The notes below the pieces were generated by a model. It was not told the origin of the DNA and did not search any database. It saw only the letters and a program-made list of their open reading frames with translations. A program made the position numbers and the translations under genes. Source: Episyrphus balteatus (Eukaryota > Arthropoda > Insecta > Diptera > Syrphidae). From it: a stretch of DNA of 64,000 nucleotides. The stretch covers positions 126,887,027 through 126,951,026 of the forward strand of contig NC_079136.1 in assembly GCF_945859705.1 (NCBI RefSeq), written 5' to 3'. Positions 12,955 through 25,002 of this stretch are shown one piece after another (within the stretch, counting starts at the first letter, position 1; every line of letters starts with the position of its first letter).

Positions 12955-13791
12955 AATTGCACGACTGGGGTCGCACGTACTTGCTCTTATGCTTAAAGTA
13001 ACTATAATGTTAAAGCTTTTTATTCAAGAAATTTAAAATTCGATATTTTGAAGAAATTTCATAAGTAGTATAAAAAAATTAAATCTGTTTTTATAATTAA
13101 TAAAACTCCGTTTTAAAATATCTTAAAAAAAAAAACAAATATGCCATTTTATTTCTCGTATAAAAAGGTATTTTTAGAAAAAAAATTTTGAAAATTGTAG
13201 GAGCCGTTTTTTAAAAAAATAATTTTTTATATATAAAATTTTTTTAACATTTTTCAAAAAAAAGTTGGTATGCCATTTTGAAGAAATAATTAATTTACAT
13301 ATAAAAACTAAATTTCAAAATTTTTCATTGATCCGTTTTCAAAAAATTGATTTTTCAAAAAAAAATTTTGAAATATTTTTTAAAAAACCAAAAATGCGTT
13401 TTTTGAAAATTTTCTAAAATTTTAATATTATCTTTACTTACACACTTTTGTATAAAAATTTTCATTTAAATCGGGTTAATTTTGTACGAGATATTCAGAA
13501 ACGAAAAAAACCGTTCTATGACAGGTACCGTTAATAACGGTACAAAAAATATTTTTTTTATTTAAAAAGTTGGCCCTTATGTGTAGTATTACACACAAAA
13601 ATTTTAATCAAAATCGTTAGAGCCGTTTTTGAAAAAAATTAACTTTTCTATTTCCGTTATATGGCAGGTACCGTTAGTTTTGGTCATAAAAAAAAAATTT
13701 CAATTTCCCCTCTAGGGAATCACCAAAAACTGCTAACTACCAAGTTTGAAGAAAATCACTTCACTCGTTTAGGCTGCAGCTCCAGATAGAG

Positions 13792-13832
<41 letters not shown>

Positions 13833-13953
13833 ATTGCCGGACCCACTTTTTTGGCATTCTCCATCATCGTAATGTCATGTAAAATTGTTATCTCGAGTTC
13901 GATTTTTTTTACGAATCCTAAACTTGCCCTATAGTACCTATATCGCAAGTAAA
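12955..13953 (-). mobile_element. Repeat family X, full-length copy, reverse orientation
   Basis: Read on the minus strand it has the block order of the 11339-12319 copy: ...TATCGCAAGTAAAA at its start near 13950, (TCTG)n complement at 13797-13831, CTGCAGCCTAAACGAG, ACGGTACCTGCCATATAACGG, AACGGCTCTAACGATTTTGA, ending in GTACGTGCGACCCCAGTCG at 12960-12980. The copies differ substantially, so this is an independent insertion rather than a recent duplicate. Confidence 0.75.
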
Positions 13954-14765
13954 AATAAGTTACATTTTTTTTCAAAACTTTTATTAAAAAAAGTTCTTCG
14001 AAAATGAAATACTTTTTAATTTTTTTCATAAACCGTATTACATATTGACATTTCCTTTTATAATTTGAAATCATAATAAATGCGGCCAAAAAAATTTGAA
14101 AATAAATGCATTTTATATTACGACCAAGTTTAAAAAACGACATGTTAAAATTTTTTCAAAAATCTGAGTTCAATTACCATTCTTTCAAAAGCCGTTCATT
14201 CAATTAACTTAATTTTAATTTTACATATATGACTAAGCTTCTAGCTTTTAAAAAATGTATATTTGAATATTGTAGGTGTTGCCGTTGTGTTCAAATATTT
14301 TTTTTTTGTGTTTGAAGTCAATTAATAAGAAAATTGCATCTATCGCTTGAACTATGGAAGATTGTCCCTCACTCCCATATATTTTTGTTCCTTGAATTTC
14401 CTAGACAATCTTTTGGCATCAATTAATTTATGAAATTTAAGAAAAATTTTTGAAAAAAATTTGTTTTTGTTCATAAAAATCTTCAATTAAATTTAAAAAA
14501 TCAAAACGGCAACACCGACTATAGACTTTAAAGTATTTTTAATTACCGACGCGACGTTTGAAAAAAAAGATCATCAAAATCTAAGCTGTTCGGCCGGGTT
14601 CCCTAATATTGCCAATTTTTGAGCTTTAGTTACTCCACTACTTGTAGAAAGGGAAAATTGCAGTGCAACAAATATTCACGTTCGATTTGTGGACACTTTA
14701 TGTCAGGGGCTTGATGTTCTGCATTAACTGGTTAAGAAGCAAGAGAGCGCCAAAGTCCTCAAATT

Positions 14766-15170
14766 GAGAGTTTTGAAGTTTTTTTTTACAATAAAAGGGT
14801 TTTGAATTAATATCCCGAAATCCGGTAAATCCAAAATCCGGAAAATCCAAAATCCCGAAAACCCAGAATCCCGAAAATCCAAAATCCCGAATAGGAACCC
14901 GAAATCTCGAAAAATTATTAAATTATTTCATTTATAATATCATGTATGTAATTTTAATATTATGAAAATAGTTGAGAGTTTTGAAGTTTTTTTTACAATA
15001 AAAGGGAATCCGGAAAATCCAAAATCCCGAAAACCCAAAACCCAGAAAATACTGAATCCCGAAATTCCAAAATTCCGAAAACCCAAAATTCCGAAAACCT
15101 AAAATCCCGAATGGGAATACGAAATCCCGAAAAATTATACAAATTTTGTATTTAATATAATTTTGTAATG
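14766..15170. repeat. Duplicated block (about 205 bp) of AATCCCGAAAA minisatellite
   Basis: GAGAGTTTTGAAGTTTTTTT with an adjoining ACAATAAAAGGG occurs at 14768 and 14973. Each is followed by a degenerate run of ATCC(C/G)GAAAA / CCAAAATCC units and ends CCCGAAATC(T/C)CGAAAAATTAT. So there are two levels: a ~10-20 bp core repeat and its 205-bp duplication. Confidence 0.75.
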
Positions 15171-15925
15171 AAAATAGTAAAAGCAAATGATTTTTTCAAA
15201 ATTAAATAATATTTTTCATTTTGACGCCCTTTCTGATTGTATCAAATCCGCTCTCTTTTTCCCTTCCAAAAAAGTAGTAAAAAGAATTAAAAAAACTAGC
15301 ATAAAGTTGGAAACAGTAGTTAAATTCTTTGTGTTCCTTGTTTTTTTTTTTTTGTGTAATTTTATTTCAGAATGTAATAAATGTTTTTTTCTTCTCAACA
15401 ACAAACGAAAAAAAAAATCTAAAACCAGTCCAAGACGTAGACAAGTAAGAATGAAAAGAATACAAACAAACAAACAAAAAATAACTACTGCAAAACCCTT
15501 TTTCCTAAGAAAAAGAAAACCATGTTAAACCATCCAAGATGTGTTTGCGCCATAGTTACATTGTGAATGGGAAATATTTTTCAAGGAGGACATTTTATGC
15601 GCACGAAAACCACCATCCTTACCACCACCACTACCTATTTATCTTTTCGAAAAAAACAAACCTTCTTTCACTTACTTTTCTTAGGGACTTTTCAATTTTG
15701 CAAAAAGCTAAATTTTTTACAACTTTGCGTCATTACAAAAGAAATGAAAAATACATAGAAAAAAAAAAAAACAAGTAAAAACAACATAAGGAAAAATCTT
15801 TTGCAAGAAGGTATGTTCAAAGGGATAATTTTTTGAAAGTAAATTAAGTTCAAAACTAAGTCGTAGATTTTTACTCATTTAAAAATAAAATTAAATATCT
15901 TAATATTTTGTTTTATAAAAAAAAT
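15171..15925. other. AT-rich intron DNA
   Basis: Homopolymer-rich; small open frames on both strands without recognisable content. No gene seen. Confidence 0.5.
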
Positions 15926-17260
15926 TTCACATCGCAACATTTTGTTTCAAGTAGTAAGTTTTAACAAAATAATAAGTATTGTTGCAGATAGCTATAGCTA
16001 TTTCTTGAGCTTCTAATTTGTTAATGCAACATTTTAAGCCTCCCGTTTCCATGAAAACAAATTATCCTTTTTAAACATTTTTTTTTTTTAAACATGTTGC
16101 CGATTTTTTTTTTTGTGATAAGTTTCTTCAAGAAATTTTGGAAATTTGTTAAAGCAATCAAATCAACTTTTAGTAACATAAAGGGTTACAATATCTTTAA
16201 ATGGCAGCCTTTTCTTTTCAACTTCTTGTAAACGAAGAGTCCTTAAGCACAAAGTTCTTAGGATTCAAGTAATTGTGATCAGCAACCTAGTCCGGGAATA
16301 AATCTGAGATACGATTTTTTTTACTAGTTGCTAGAAATTGGTAACATGCATTAATAAAATGCGAGGAAACATTTCAAATTTTTTTTAACATTAAAAATAT
16401 CTATTATAAACATGTTCAGCAACATTTTGTTGCGTTGAACTACTCTAAAAAAACAATAGGTAACCAAAAAGTGCTAATTTTTAAACATGTTGCCGCATTT
16501 TGCTTAGTTATTCGAATCAGTTGAAATGATTTATTGATAGGCATTTTTTCTGAAACTCAAATCAAAAGTTTCAAATAAGCTTCTGGAAAAAATATTGTTG
16601 CAATAAAATTTTTAAAATATGGGACATAAAGTTTCCAGCAGAAAATGTTGCGGCAGCTTGCTGCCACATCAAATCGCAATTTTCAATAAATTGTTTTGTT
16701 TGATGGGACATTTTATTGCAACAAAGTGAAATGAAAAAAAAAATGTTCCAGTAAAAAAGAGCAATATGTTGCCAACATTAATGAAAATATTATTTCAACA
16801 AGTTGCGACTACTTGAATCAAAACATGTTACCAAGACTTGTAATTAATTACAAAGTAAATATCGACTGGTACGGTAACAGATAAGAAAGATACATAGATT
16901 TTTTGAAGAAAAAGGTTGCCAAGAACGTACCAAGAACTTCCAATGTATTCCTTTGTAGACCCTGATTTTATTTTACAGGAGAAAACACTAGAGAAACAAA
17001 TTCTGTTGCTATAAATACTGTCAACATGTTGTCAATGAATATAATAAACAATCGAATACATTCTATGTTATTAAAAATTTTTAAGAAACAAAAGAAAGGA
17101 AGAGTTTTGTTGCAGAAAGACAACCAGCAACAAGTAACTAAAAATGCAACAAATTTACAAGTTACAAATTGCAGGTAGTTACAAGCTTTCAGAAATTAAT
17201 CTGAAAAAAAAACTATTCTGAAACGATACTTGCCCCTTAGACCAAGTTAATACAACAATA
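15926..17260. repeat. Degenerate region rich in GTTGC / GCAAC words
   Basis: CAACATTTTG, AACATGTTGCC, GTTGCAATA and their complements recur about every 40-80 bp in both orientations (for example 16086-16100, 16414-16440, 16480-16500, 16640-16680, 16770-16810, 17020-17035, 17110-17150). No fixed period is visible, so it may be an ancient decayed minisatellite or compositional bias. Confidence 0.4.
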
Positions 17261-17938
17261 GTTGACTCGTCTCTTTTCTAAACAAAAAAAAAAAAAGCAA
17301 AAACAAAATTCTAAAAAAAAAAAGTTCACACTGTAAAATCCAAATCCAATGGGAAACTCCTTGCACCATATAACAAAAGGACACAAAAATTCTTGTGTTG
17401 TTGTTCCAGTAAGAAAAATAGGTCGTGCGGGTGCAACAGTATATTCTGCATTCTACAGTCGCAGTAGTTTTTGTTATAAAACTAGAAAAGATTTTTTTTT
17501 GTTGTGAAGTTTGTCATCATATAATAATATTAGACGCTTGGGTGAGGTGGGATTTATTATATTACTAGCTTTTGTGGCTTAGGTTTTTTTTTTTTTTTTT
17601 TGTTTGTGAAAGAACATTTTCAATATAAAGAATCTTGAAGTGACACAAATTGGTACAAAAGTAACTGCTCATATTTCATTTATTATACTTTTGGCTGCCA
17701 TACCTGTGGGATCATTCACAAATGTTAGGTAGGTATTTTGTTTTTTTTTTTTTTGTGGAAGTAATTTTAAGGAAACTCAGTGAATCAATTTTTCTAACCC
17801 AATTCTTTCAAAGTAATAAAATTACTTTTACATAGTACATTAGATCCATTATAGTTGTGAGTGTAAATTAAAAAAAAAAACCTAGTAGAATTGAATTCTA
17901 AAATTTGCTGACCCAGAGGCAAAATAAAAATATATGAC
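17261..17938. other. Intron DNA, no defined element
   Basis: Poly-A/T runs and moderately complex DNA near 17340-17480. Nothing identifiable. Confidence 0.5.
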
Positions 17939-18778
17939 CATGGAAATCTGTGATATTTAACAGTGGAACCCGTGATATATACTCAAGTCTGTGATATTAG
18001 CCCATTTACCTGTGATAGTACAGTTCATATACATATTTAACGGGATACTTGATAATATCACCGGGAATATCCACGATATGTGATGTGATGGTGATATGCA
18101 TCGCAAAAATCTGTGATATTCAGTTCCGTAACTCGTGATACTTAACGGACAAATATGAGATGATTAGCCTAGTAAACCACTATTACCGGAAGAATCTGTT
18201 TCATTTAGCGGGCTAACCTGTGATATTAACCAGGGTGATCAATGATTTATAATGTGGCAACCTGTGATATTTACCAAAGAAATTCGTAAATACTTGCTAC
18301 GGCAACCCGAGATGTATTCTAGAAAACATGTGATACTTCTAAAAGAAATCTTTGATACTTTGGCGAGTAACCCATTCTTAAATCGAAACAATGCTTTAAA
18401 CTTATCGGAATATCTGTGATATAACCGGAACGATCCACGATACCCAACAGGCCCATTTGTGATACATATATATATTATCTACTTTAGAATAGATGAAAAA
18501 ATCTGTAGCATTTAGCCTAGTAACCCGTGATATTATTGGAAAAATCTGTGATACTTATCCGGGTTATCTGTGATATATTCCGTGACAACTTGTGATACTT
18601 ACCACAGAAATTTGTGATACTTAGCACAATAACCTTTTATAACTTAGCGGGGTACTCCGTGATATTATCGGGAAAATCTGTGATACAAACCACTGTGATC
18701 CGTGATATATACTGAACCACTCTTAATACTTCCCAGAAAAATCTGTGATACCCTAATTTAGTACATCTGTGATTTTTT
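17939..18778 (+). repeat. Degenerate minisatellite with (T/C)GTGATA core
   Basis: About 25 occurrences of TGTGATA, CGTGATA or close variants, all on the plus strand, mostly 20-40 bp apart, with conserved linkers such as GGAAAATCTGTGATAC and GGTAACCCGTGATAT. Divergence between units is high. No coding frame. Confidence 0.75.
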
Positions 18779-20285
18779 TTTTCACAAAACTTTTCCAGCG
18801 CCCTCACCTTCAATTGACCTTCTTTATTATTACTTTTTTTGTCTATCACATTTCTTCTACTCTGATAAATGAATAATTAGCTACCTTATTTTCTCCTTTG
18901 CTTCAAGAACCTCTATAACTTCCACGATGTTAAAATTTCATCAAATAAAAAAAAAAAAATGTGTAAAAATTCCACATCGTCCCTCATAGTCCTTTGGGGG
19001 AATAATTTAATGGTCTCTTGTCAAGGACTTACGACGACGACAACGATAACGCATGTATATGAATAAAAAACAAAAAAAAAACCAAGAAATTCTTCACGGT
19101 TAAGAGAACGAGGACGAGAACACGACTAGATTGAAAGCAGCAAAGTGTCCTTCAGCTTGTGACGAACCGCAAAAACCTCAAAATCATCTCGAACTCTTTC
19201 AAGGAAAAGTAAGAAAATTCCATCCTTGACGTTGTTGGTTTGCAGATTGAAGGAGGAAAGACAGAGAGAGCGACATTATATAGATCTCCTATTCATGTCA
19301 GTATCATAGTACATATACTAAAGAAGGTTGCTCTATAGGTGCACCTAAAAGCAGCATATAACCATCAACATTCCATAAACTAATCCGCTTCTCCTTCATT
19401 GGTTATTCATGCAACGAAATATCACTTTTTACCACAACTATCGTGCAGTTGAAGTACCAACCCGAACCAACCCATATCCTTTGCCACCTTTAGAGTCCTT
19501 GGAGTGTGCACCAATTTTCTTATACCTCTCCATACTGATCCACTCTTAATAATTTTTTTTTTTTTTCTTATTTTTTCATGAGGTGAAAATACAGTAGGAT
19601 ATTATAATCGCGGTAAATGTATAAATTTGTGTGTGTAAGGTAGTTTTGTGCGGAATATAGTGACAGCAACATTTTGTGTTGGAAAATAGTCCTCATTACA
19701 ACATTGAATTACATCCATCTTGGAGGAAGATTTTTTTTTTTTTTTCATAATATGGAATGAGACTTTTTCGAAATGAACGACTTGATATGGTTGAAGGTGA
19801 TGGAGGTTTGAGTAATTTGCAAGTATATTATATAGGTACCAGGAGTATGTTAACTGAGGATAATGACAAAAACAAGAACACACAATGAACAGCTTAAGGA
19901 TGTGAAAATGCGTTAAGAATTTTATAATGCATATATTTAAGTAGTTACCTTCGTATAAGAGATCAGAGACCTTGACGACGTTAAGAGGTTGATTAAAGAA
20001 GCTACTTACTGCTTCGTGTGTATGATATTTATTTTAGTTTTTTTGAAATTTTAGACTAATGTAAATTTTTAAAAGCAAGGATTTTCAAGTGAACAAGCAG
20101 TTTTGAAATATTTTATTTGGACAACACAGTTCATGGACAAAAAATTATTATTATATTATATTCAATCTCATTCAAATGCAAAAGTGATCATTGAAAACGG
20201 TCTTCATTGATCCTTTTTTCATTATAAATTATAAAACTTTTATATTCAGGTCATTCAAGTTAAAAATCGTATAATTTGTGGGTCA
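18779..20285. other. Intron DNA with microsatellites
   Basis: ACGACGACGACAACG-type block near 19030, poly-T 19549-19566 and 19730-19745. 18880-19550 is more complex than average but has no splice-bounded open frame. No gene seen. Confidence 0.55.
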
Positions 20286-23200
20286 CTGTGGTGTATGAGT
20301 AATATTTTATTTTATCGAAAAAAACTGAAACAGGCCATACAAAAATTTCTATCGCTGGCCACCAAATCTTACTCAATTATTTTTTGCTAACTATGGAAAA
20401 AACCAAGTTAGCATGATGTTCGTTCAATAGCTGTGGTTATATGTTTATATGTTAAAAACTAATTTTTTTTCTTATTGTTGTCTTTTAAAAAAATCTTTCG
20501 AATTTCATAAAATATTGTCAAAATGTTATTTTTATTAAAATAAGCTTGAATTTTATTTGAAGCAAAAAATGACTAATTTTTGAAAATTTTCATCCAGCAT
20601 TTCTTTTCTAAGTTTATTTTTTAATTTCTAGCCGATTTCATAAAAAAAAACAAAATAAATATTGTTTAATATATTTATTAAAAATTGTAGAAAGGAACCA
20701 TTGTGATTTTTAGGTTTTGTGAATCCAAATGCATCAAAAACCAGTTAAAAAAAAAAAAACGTAGGGCGTATGAGTGCTTTTTACTCAAAGTGAAAATTTC
20801 ATTCGCTAATTACACTGGTCGGCAAAAAACTAAAAAAAGTCGGCAGCAAGAACTTTATAAGGTGATTTTGATTGACTTTAGTGTGCTGAATTCAAAACTG
20901 TTTACAGATTTTTTCTATCACGTCTAGTTTTTGAGCTATACTCATCACTATTTTCGCTATAAAGCTTCAAAAACTAATTTTTAATTGAGTTTTTTTTTAT
21001 GTTTAGTCAAAAATATATATTTTCCGTAATATGTTGCTCTTTATGAGTCCAAATCAGAAGACGCAAGATGGAATTTGATTCAAAAAACCATTCATTACTT
21101 TGAAAAAAAAAAATAATCAAGATTTTGAGATATCTATCATAAATTTATTTTTTCAATATCTTTGAGAAAAAAAATAATTTTGAAAAAAATATAAATATCT
21201 TTAGGACGTTTAAATATGGCGTTTTGAGATTGCATAAGTAGTTTTACAAAAAAAAAATAACGGTGATGTAATTCGATGTCAAATGTACCCAAAAAAAAAC
21301 GCGTTTTCGACCTATTAATATTCAATTATTTCAAAAACGTGACGTGCCAGTGAAATTTTGACTTCAGATTCGGACTCAGCACACAAAATTCCTCTCGTAG
21401 GGTTTGGTTCTTGCTCTATATCCGTTGCCGACCAGTGTTATTTTGTCAACTGCAAAAGTCCGCACCAAAATGTTCAATATACGCAAAACTATAGTAGGTA
21501 TCATGAAAATGACGTTTTGCAAAAGTTCAAATGTGGGTAGCGGGGAAACCACGCAACTTAAAATTAAATCATCATGGATTTGCTTCCTTACGATCCTAGA
21601 GAACATCCCTACAAAGTTTGAGCAAAATCTAAAATGAGACAGCAATTCCGATTGAACGCTTCCACGTCCATTACTTTGGCGGACACTTTGTGGGGGAATC
21701 AAAAAAAAAAAAATTATCTCATTAATTGTAGCTAATTAAATGCTAATTTGTTGCGCAAACCAAAAATTTGTAGCTCGCATAGTTTTTGAATTATTGAATT
21801 TTCCTCTAAAATAAGTCTGAAGTTAGCGGACAAAATCTGAAATAATTGAAATTAATGAGTTTAGTTGACCTCCAAATTTGTAGCTTTTAAAATGCTTTTC
21901 AATTACATTAACTTGGTTTTTGTAGCTTGAACAGTTTTTTGTTATTCAAAATTCCGCTAAAATAAGACTGAAGTTAGCGGACGAAAGAAAGAAAAATAAT
22001 ATTTTTTTGATGCCCAAATTTGTAGCTAATTAAATGCTAATTTGTTGTTAAAAAATAATTTTGTAGCTTCACCCAGTCATTTTTTATTGCAACTTGAAGT
22101 TTCAGAAGTGCACTTCCGGTTTGACGAGTCAGTGGAGACTTTTTTAAAAATTCAATTTTGTAAGTTTTTTTTTTCCATTATTATAGCTTTTGAATACATT
22201 ATTTTTGATACAAACCCCAATTTTGTAGCTCAAACCGTTTTTGAAATATTCAAGACATAGCTCAAAAGTAACCTTTCAAAATTCAAAAATTTTTTTTTGC
22301 ACAAATTTGAAGTAACCTAGACTAAGACGAAATCCAAAAACCTCGATTTTGTAGCTCGTTTAGTTTTTTGTTATTCAATATTCCTTGAAATTGAAATAGA
22401 AAATGACCGAGAGGAGCTACAAAATTAATTTTTGCGCAACAAATTTTGTTTTGCAAAGCTACAATTTCTAGAAAAGAAAAAAATTAAAAAATTCTACTTT
22501 TTTGAAAATTTTGACCGTTACATATGAAATTGAGTCTTATTCTCGCGGAATATTGAATAACAAAAAACTAAACGAGCTACAAAATTTTTGAATTTCGCAT
22601 TTTTTTGGATTTTAGAAGGTCACTTTCGAGCTATGTTTTTAAAACAAAATCTTGAATATTTCAAAAACGGTTTGAGCTACAAAATTGGGGTTTGTATCAA
22701 AAATATTGTATTCAAAAGCTACAATTAATTGCAAAAGAAAAAAATTTAAGAAAGTGATTTTTTAAAAAAGTCTCCACTCACTCGTCAAACCAGAAGTGCA
22801 CTTCTAAAAGTTTAAGTTGCAATAAAAATTGACTGGGTGAAGCTACAAAATTAATTTTTGCGCAACAAATTAGCATTTAATTAGCTACAATTTTGGGCAT
22901 CAAAAAAATATTAATTTTCCTACTTTCGTCCGCTAATATCAGTCTTATTTTAAGCGGAATTTTGAATAACAAAAAACTGTTCAAGCTAAAAAAAACCAAG
23001 TTAATGTATTTGAAAAGCATTTAAAAAGCTACAAATTTGGAGGTCAACTTAACTCGTTAATTGCAATCATTTCAGATTTTGTCCGCTAACTTCAGACTTA
23101 TTTTAGCGGAAAATTCAATAATTCAAAAACTATGCGAGCTACAAATTTTTGGTTTGCGCAACAAATTAGCATTTAATGAGCTACAATTAATGAGATAATT

Positions 23201-23820
23201 TTTTTTTTTTTTGATTCCGCCACAAAGTGTCCGCCAAAGTAAGGGACGTAACGCTTCCATACGGAATGACAGTAAACGGTCCTTAAAAATTGTTGTAATC
23301 GAGAGCGGTGAAATTTTTTTTTTTTTTTAACTTTCTTATTTGACCTTTTAATAATGTAGCCCCATACTCGTTTTACAGATTCATCGACTTTCCCTGGATT
23401 ACGAGATTTTACCAATTTTATGCTTAATTTTACTCGACTATAACTACTCTTTAATTATTATTCAATACCTGCAATTGTATTTTTCATTTGTATGTTTAAA
23501 AGCACACTCGCTCACAATCAATCTCCTAACAATGCTCACCAAATCACCACAAATTAAAAAAAAAAATACAGAAAATAAACAACTGACTTTGAACTTGTTT
23601 TAAAAATGGTAAATTTTTCCAAAAAAAAAAAAATGGAAATAAAAAAAACTTATACCTACTCTCGAAAATTTTTTGGTGACTTAAAAACATTTTAAAAAAA
23701 TAATTTTTGGATTTAAAAAAGTATCATAAGACCATTCAAAGACATTTTAACCCTTCAAGTGATTTACAGTTTAGAGTATTATTTTTAAATTGAAAGTACA
23801 CTGTGGCGTATGAGTATTTT
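20286..23820 (+). mobile_element. Repeat Y, split by a foldback insertion
   Basis: A segment opening CACTGTGGTGTATGAGTAAT at 20286 and closing with the direct copy CACTGTGGCGTATGAGTAT at 23801. Inside are AT-rich blocks, CACTGGTCGGCAAAAAAC near 20813 and GTCTAGTTTTTGAGCTATAC near 20920. It is interrupted at 21664-23249 by a foldback with a 9-bp target duplication; joining 21654 to 23250 would restore the uninterrupted sequence. No transposase frame. Whether the two CACTGTGG motifs are true ends is uncertain. Confidence 0.45.
21664..23249. mobile_element. Foldback element, family F2, with 9-bp target duplication
   Basis: The 1586-bp element starts ACGTCCATTACTTTGGCGG and ends with the inverted CCGCCAAAGTAAGGGACGT. 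The 9-bp AACGCTTCC lies directly outside both ends (21655-21663, 23250-23258). Inverted arms run nearly to the centre (about 22455): for example GTAGCTTCACCCAGTCA near 22060 against TGACTGGGTGAAGCTAC near 22830. The arms contain repeated GAGCTACAAA(A/T)TT words. No coding capacity. Known: Drosophila FB elements, linked to the Mutator-like group, also make 9-bp duplications; assignment by that likeness is inference. Confidence 0.9.
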
Positions 23821-23859
23821 TTTGTTTAATTCATTTTTTTAACTGACCTTACTGCAAGA

Positions 23860-24120
23860 GCGGGAGGCTGGAAGCCAAAAATTTCTTGGAAGTCTGGTGG
23901 CGGACTCGGGGCACTGACCCGACCACCCTAATGGTATATACGCCCGTGGTAGTTTGTGGCTTTGTCAGCGGTTTAGCAGTTTTGATCGCAAATTCCAGTC
24001 AGTTTTGTTTGAGATTTACCAGATCCGTGTGGAATTTATCAGTTTTGACTGCAAAACAACCAAATTTGCGACCGATTTAGTAGTTTATGCTGTGATTTAA
24101 GCAGCTTTTTCTGCGATTTA
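23860..24120. repeat. Short degenerate CAGTTTTG / GCGATTTA repeat
   Basis: GCAGTTTTGATCGCAAATT, CAGTTTTGTTTGAGATTT, CAGTTTTGACTGCAAA, AGTAGTTTATGCTGTGATTT and GCAGCTTTTTCTGCGATTT follow one another from 23965 at about 20-40 bp spacing. Divergent; origin unknown. Confidence 0.45.
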
Positions 24121-24983
24121 ATTATACCTAATAAAATCCATTAATTAACACACAACCTCTTTTTTTCAGCCCAAAGAAAAAACAAAAAAAAAAACTCTTC
24201 AAGATTTATCTATAAACGATGAAAAATTCATAAAGACGGTGAAAGAAAACAATACATTCAATCAACAAAAAACTAAATTCGAATCATCCCTGTAGCCCGA
24301 AAATATTTCAATCTACCTAAAACTGTAGTTCATTGTGTAAACTGTAAATACATACATACAACTTATAAATCTACTACACTTCGGTTAAGCACTTAACCAT
24401 GCTCTTAACTGTCATAAATGACATCCCAGCCAAATGCATTCTCGAACCATATACAAAAACATTCCTTTTCAAAATTTACGCACACACACATAAAAGTATC
24501 ATTTCATACACACACACACACATACACACAAATCCAAACAAAGCTTTAGAAATATCGTTATAGATAGATAGAGATAAGGATTCCCTCTAGAAAGGATGGA
24601 AAATTTAAATAATAAAATAATTTATGTTCCCCATGTACCGCTACTGGTTAAATGACAGGGCCAGACATAAATATTTGCATAGACAAGGATTCACACCATC
24701 TCTCTGACTGGCTGCTCTGTATGCACCAGCACCACCACCGACCGTTTTGTAGTCAGTCATCAGTGGAGAAAGAGGGAATTGGAAAGCATTCATCCTCTAT
24801 TGCCCCCACAAAACTAAGCCTCTGGACCGTTTCAATTTGTGTGTAAAGTGCAAGAGCTATGAGTGCCTAGTAATTAAATTTTCCCAAGGATAACATCAAG
24901 GATCAGAGGAGACGAGACGAGACCAAACGGAACCGAGTATATAACCGCACCTAAAGGTGACACAGAGCAAAGCACCTAGTCGT

Positions 24984-25002
24984 CAGTGGCGCCATCTATC
25001 GG
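24984..25002 (-). promoter_or_regulatory. Candidate insect CTCF-type site
   Basis: Minus strand reads CCGATAGATGGCGCCACTG. The insect CTCF core is close to AGATGGCGC / AGGTGGCGC (family knowledge). A single motif match in 64 kb is weak evidence of binding. Confidence 0.35.

Larger units (their letters stand above)
11157..14640. mobile_element. Foldback element, family F1, copy 2, enlarged by two insertions
   Basis: Ends TAGTAGAGTAACTAAAGC and GCTTTAGTTACTCCACTA are as in copy 1, with CTT directly outside both ends (11154-11156, 14641-14643). Three blocks align with copy 1: 11157-11338 with 5066-5247, 12320-12954 with about 5250-5870, and 13955-14640 with about 5872-6581. The intervening 11339-12319 and 12955-13953 are insertions of family X in opposite orientations. 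Junctions sit in T or A runs, so they are good to about 5 bp. Confidence 0.85.

Noticed and set aside
13769..14143. 124-codon minus-strand frame
   Set aside because: Crosses the junction of family X with foldback copy 2. The same sequence in copy 1 (5865-6065) is broken, so it is a by-product of transposon DNA.
20286..23820. LTR retrotransposon with the CACTGTGG motif as LTR
   Set aside because: The direct repeats are only about 20-30 bp, with no primer-binding site, polypurine tract or gag/pol frame between them.
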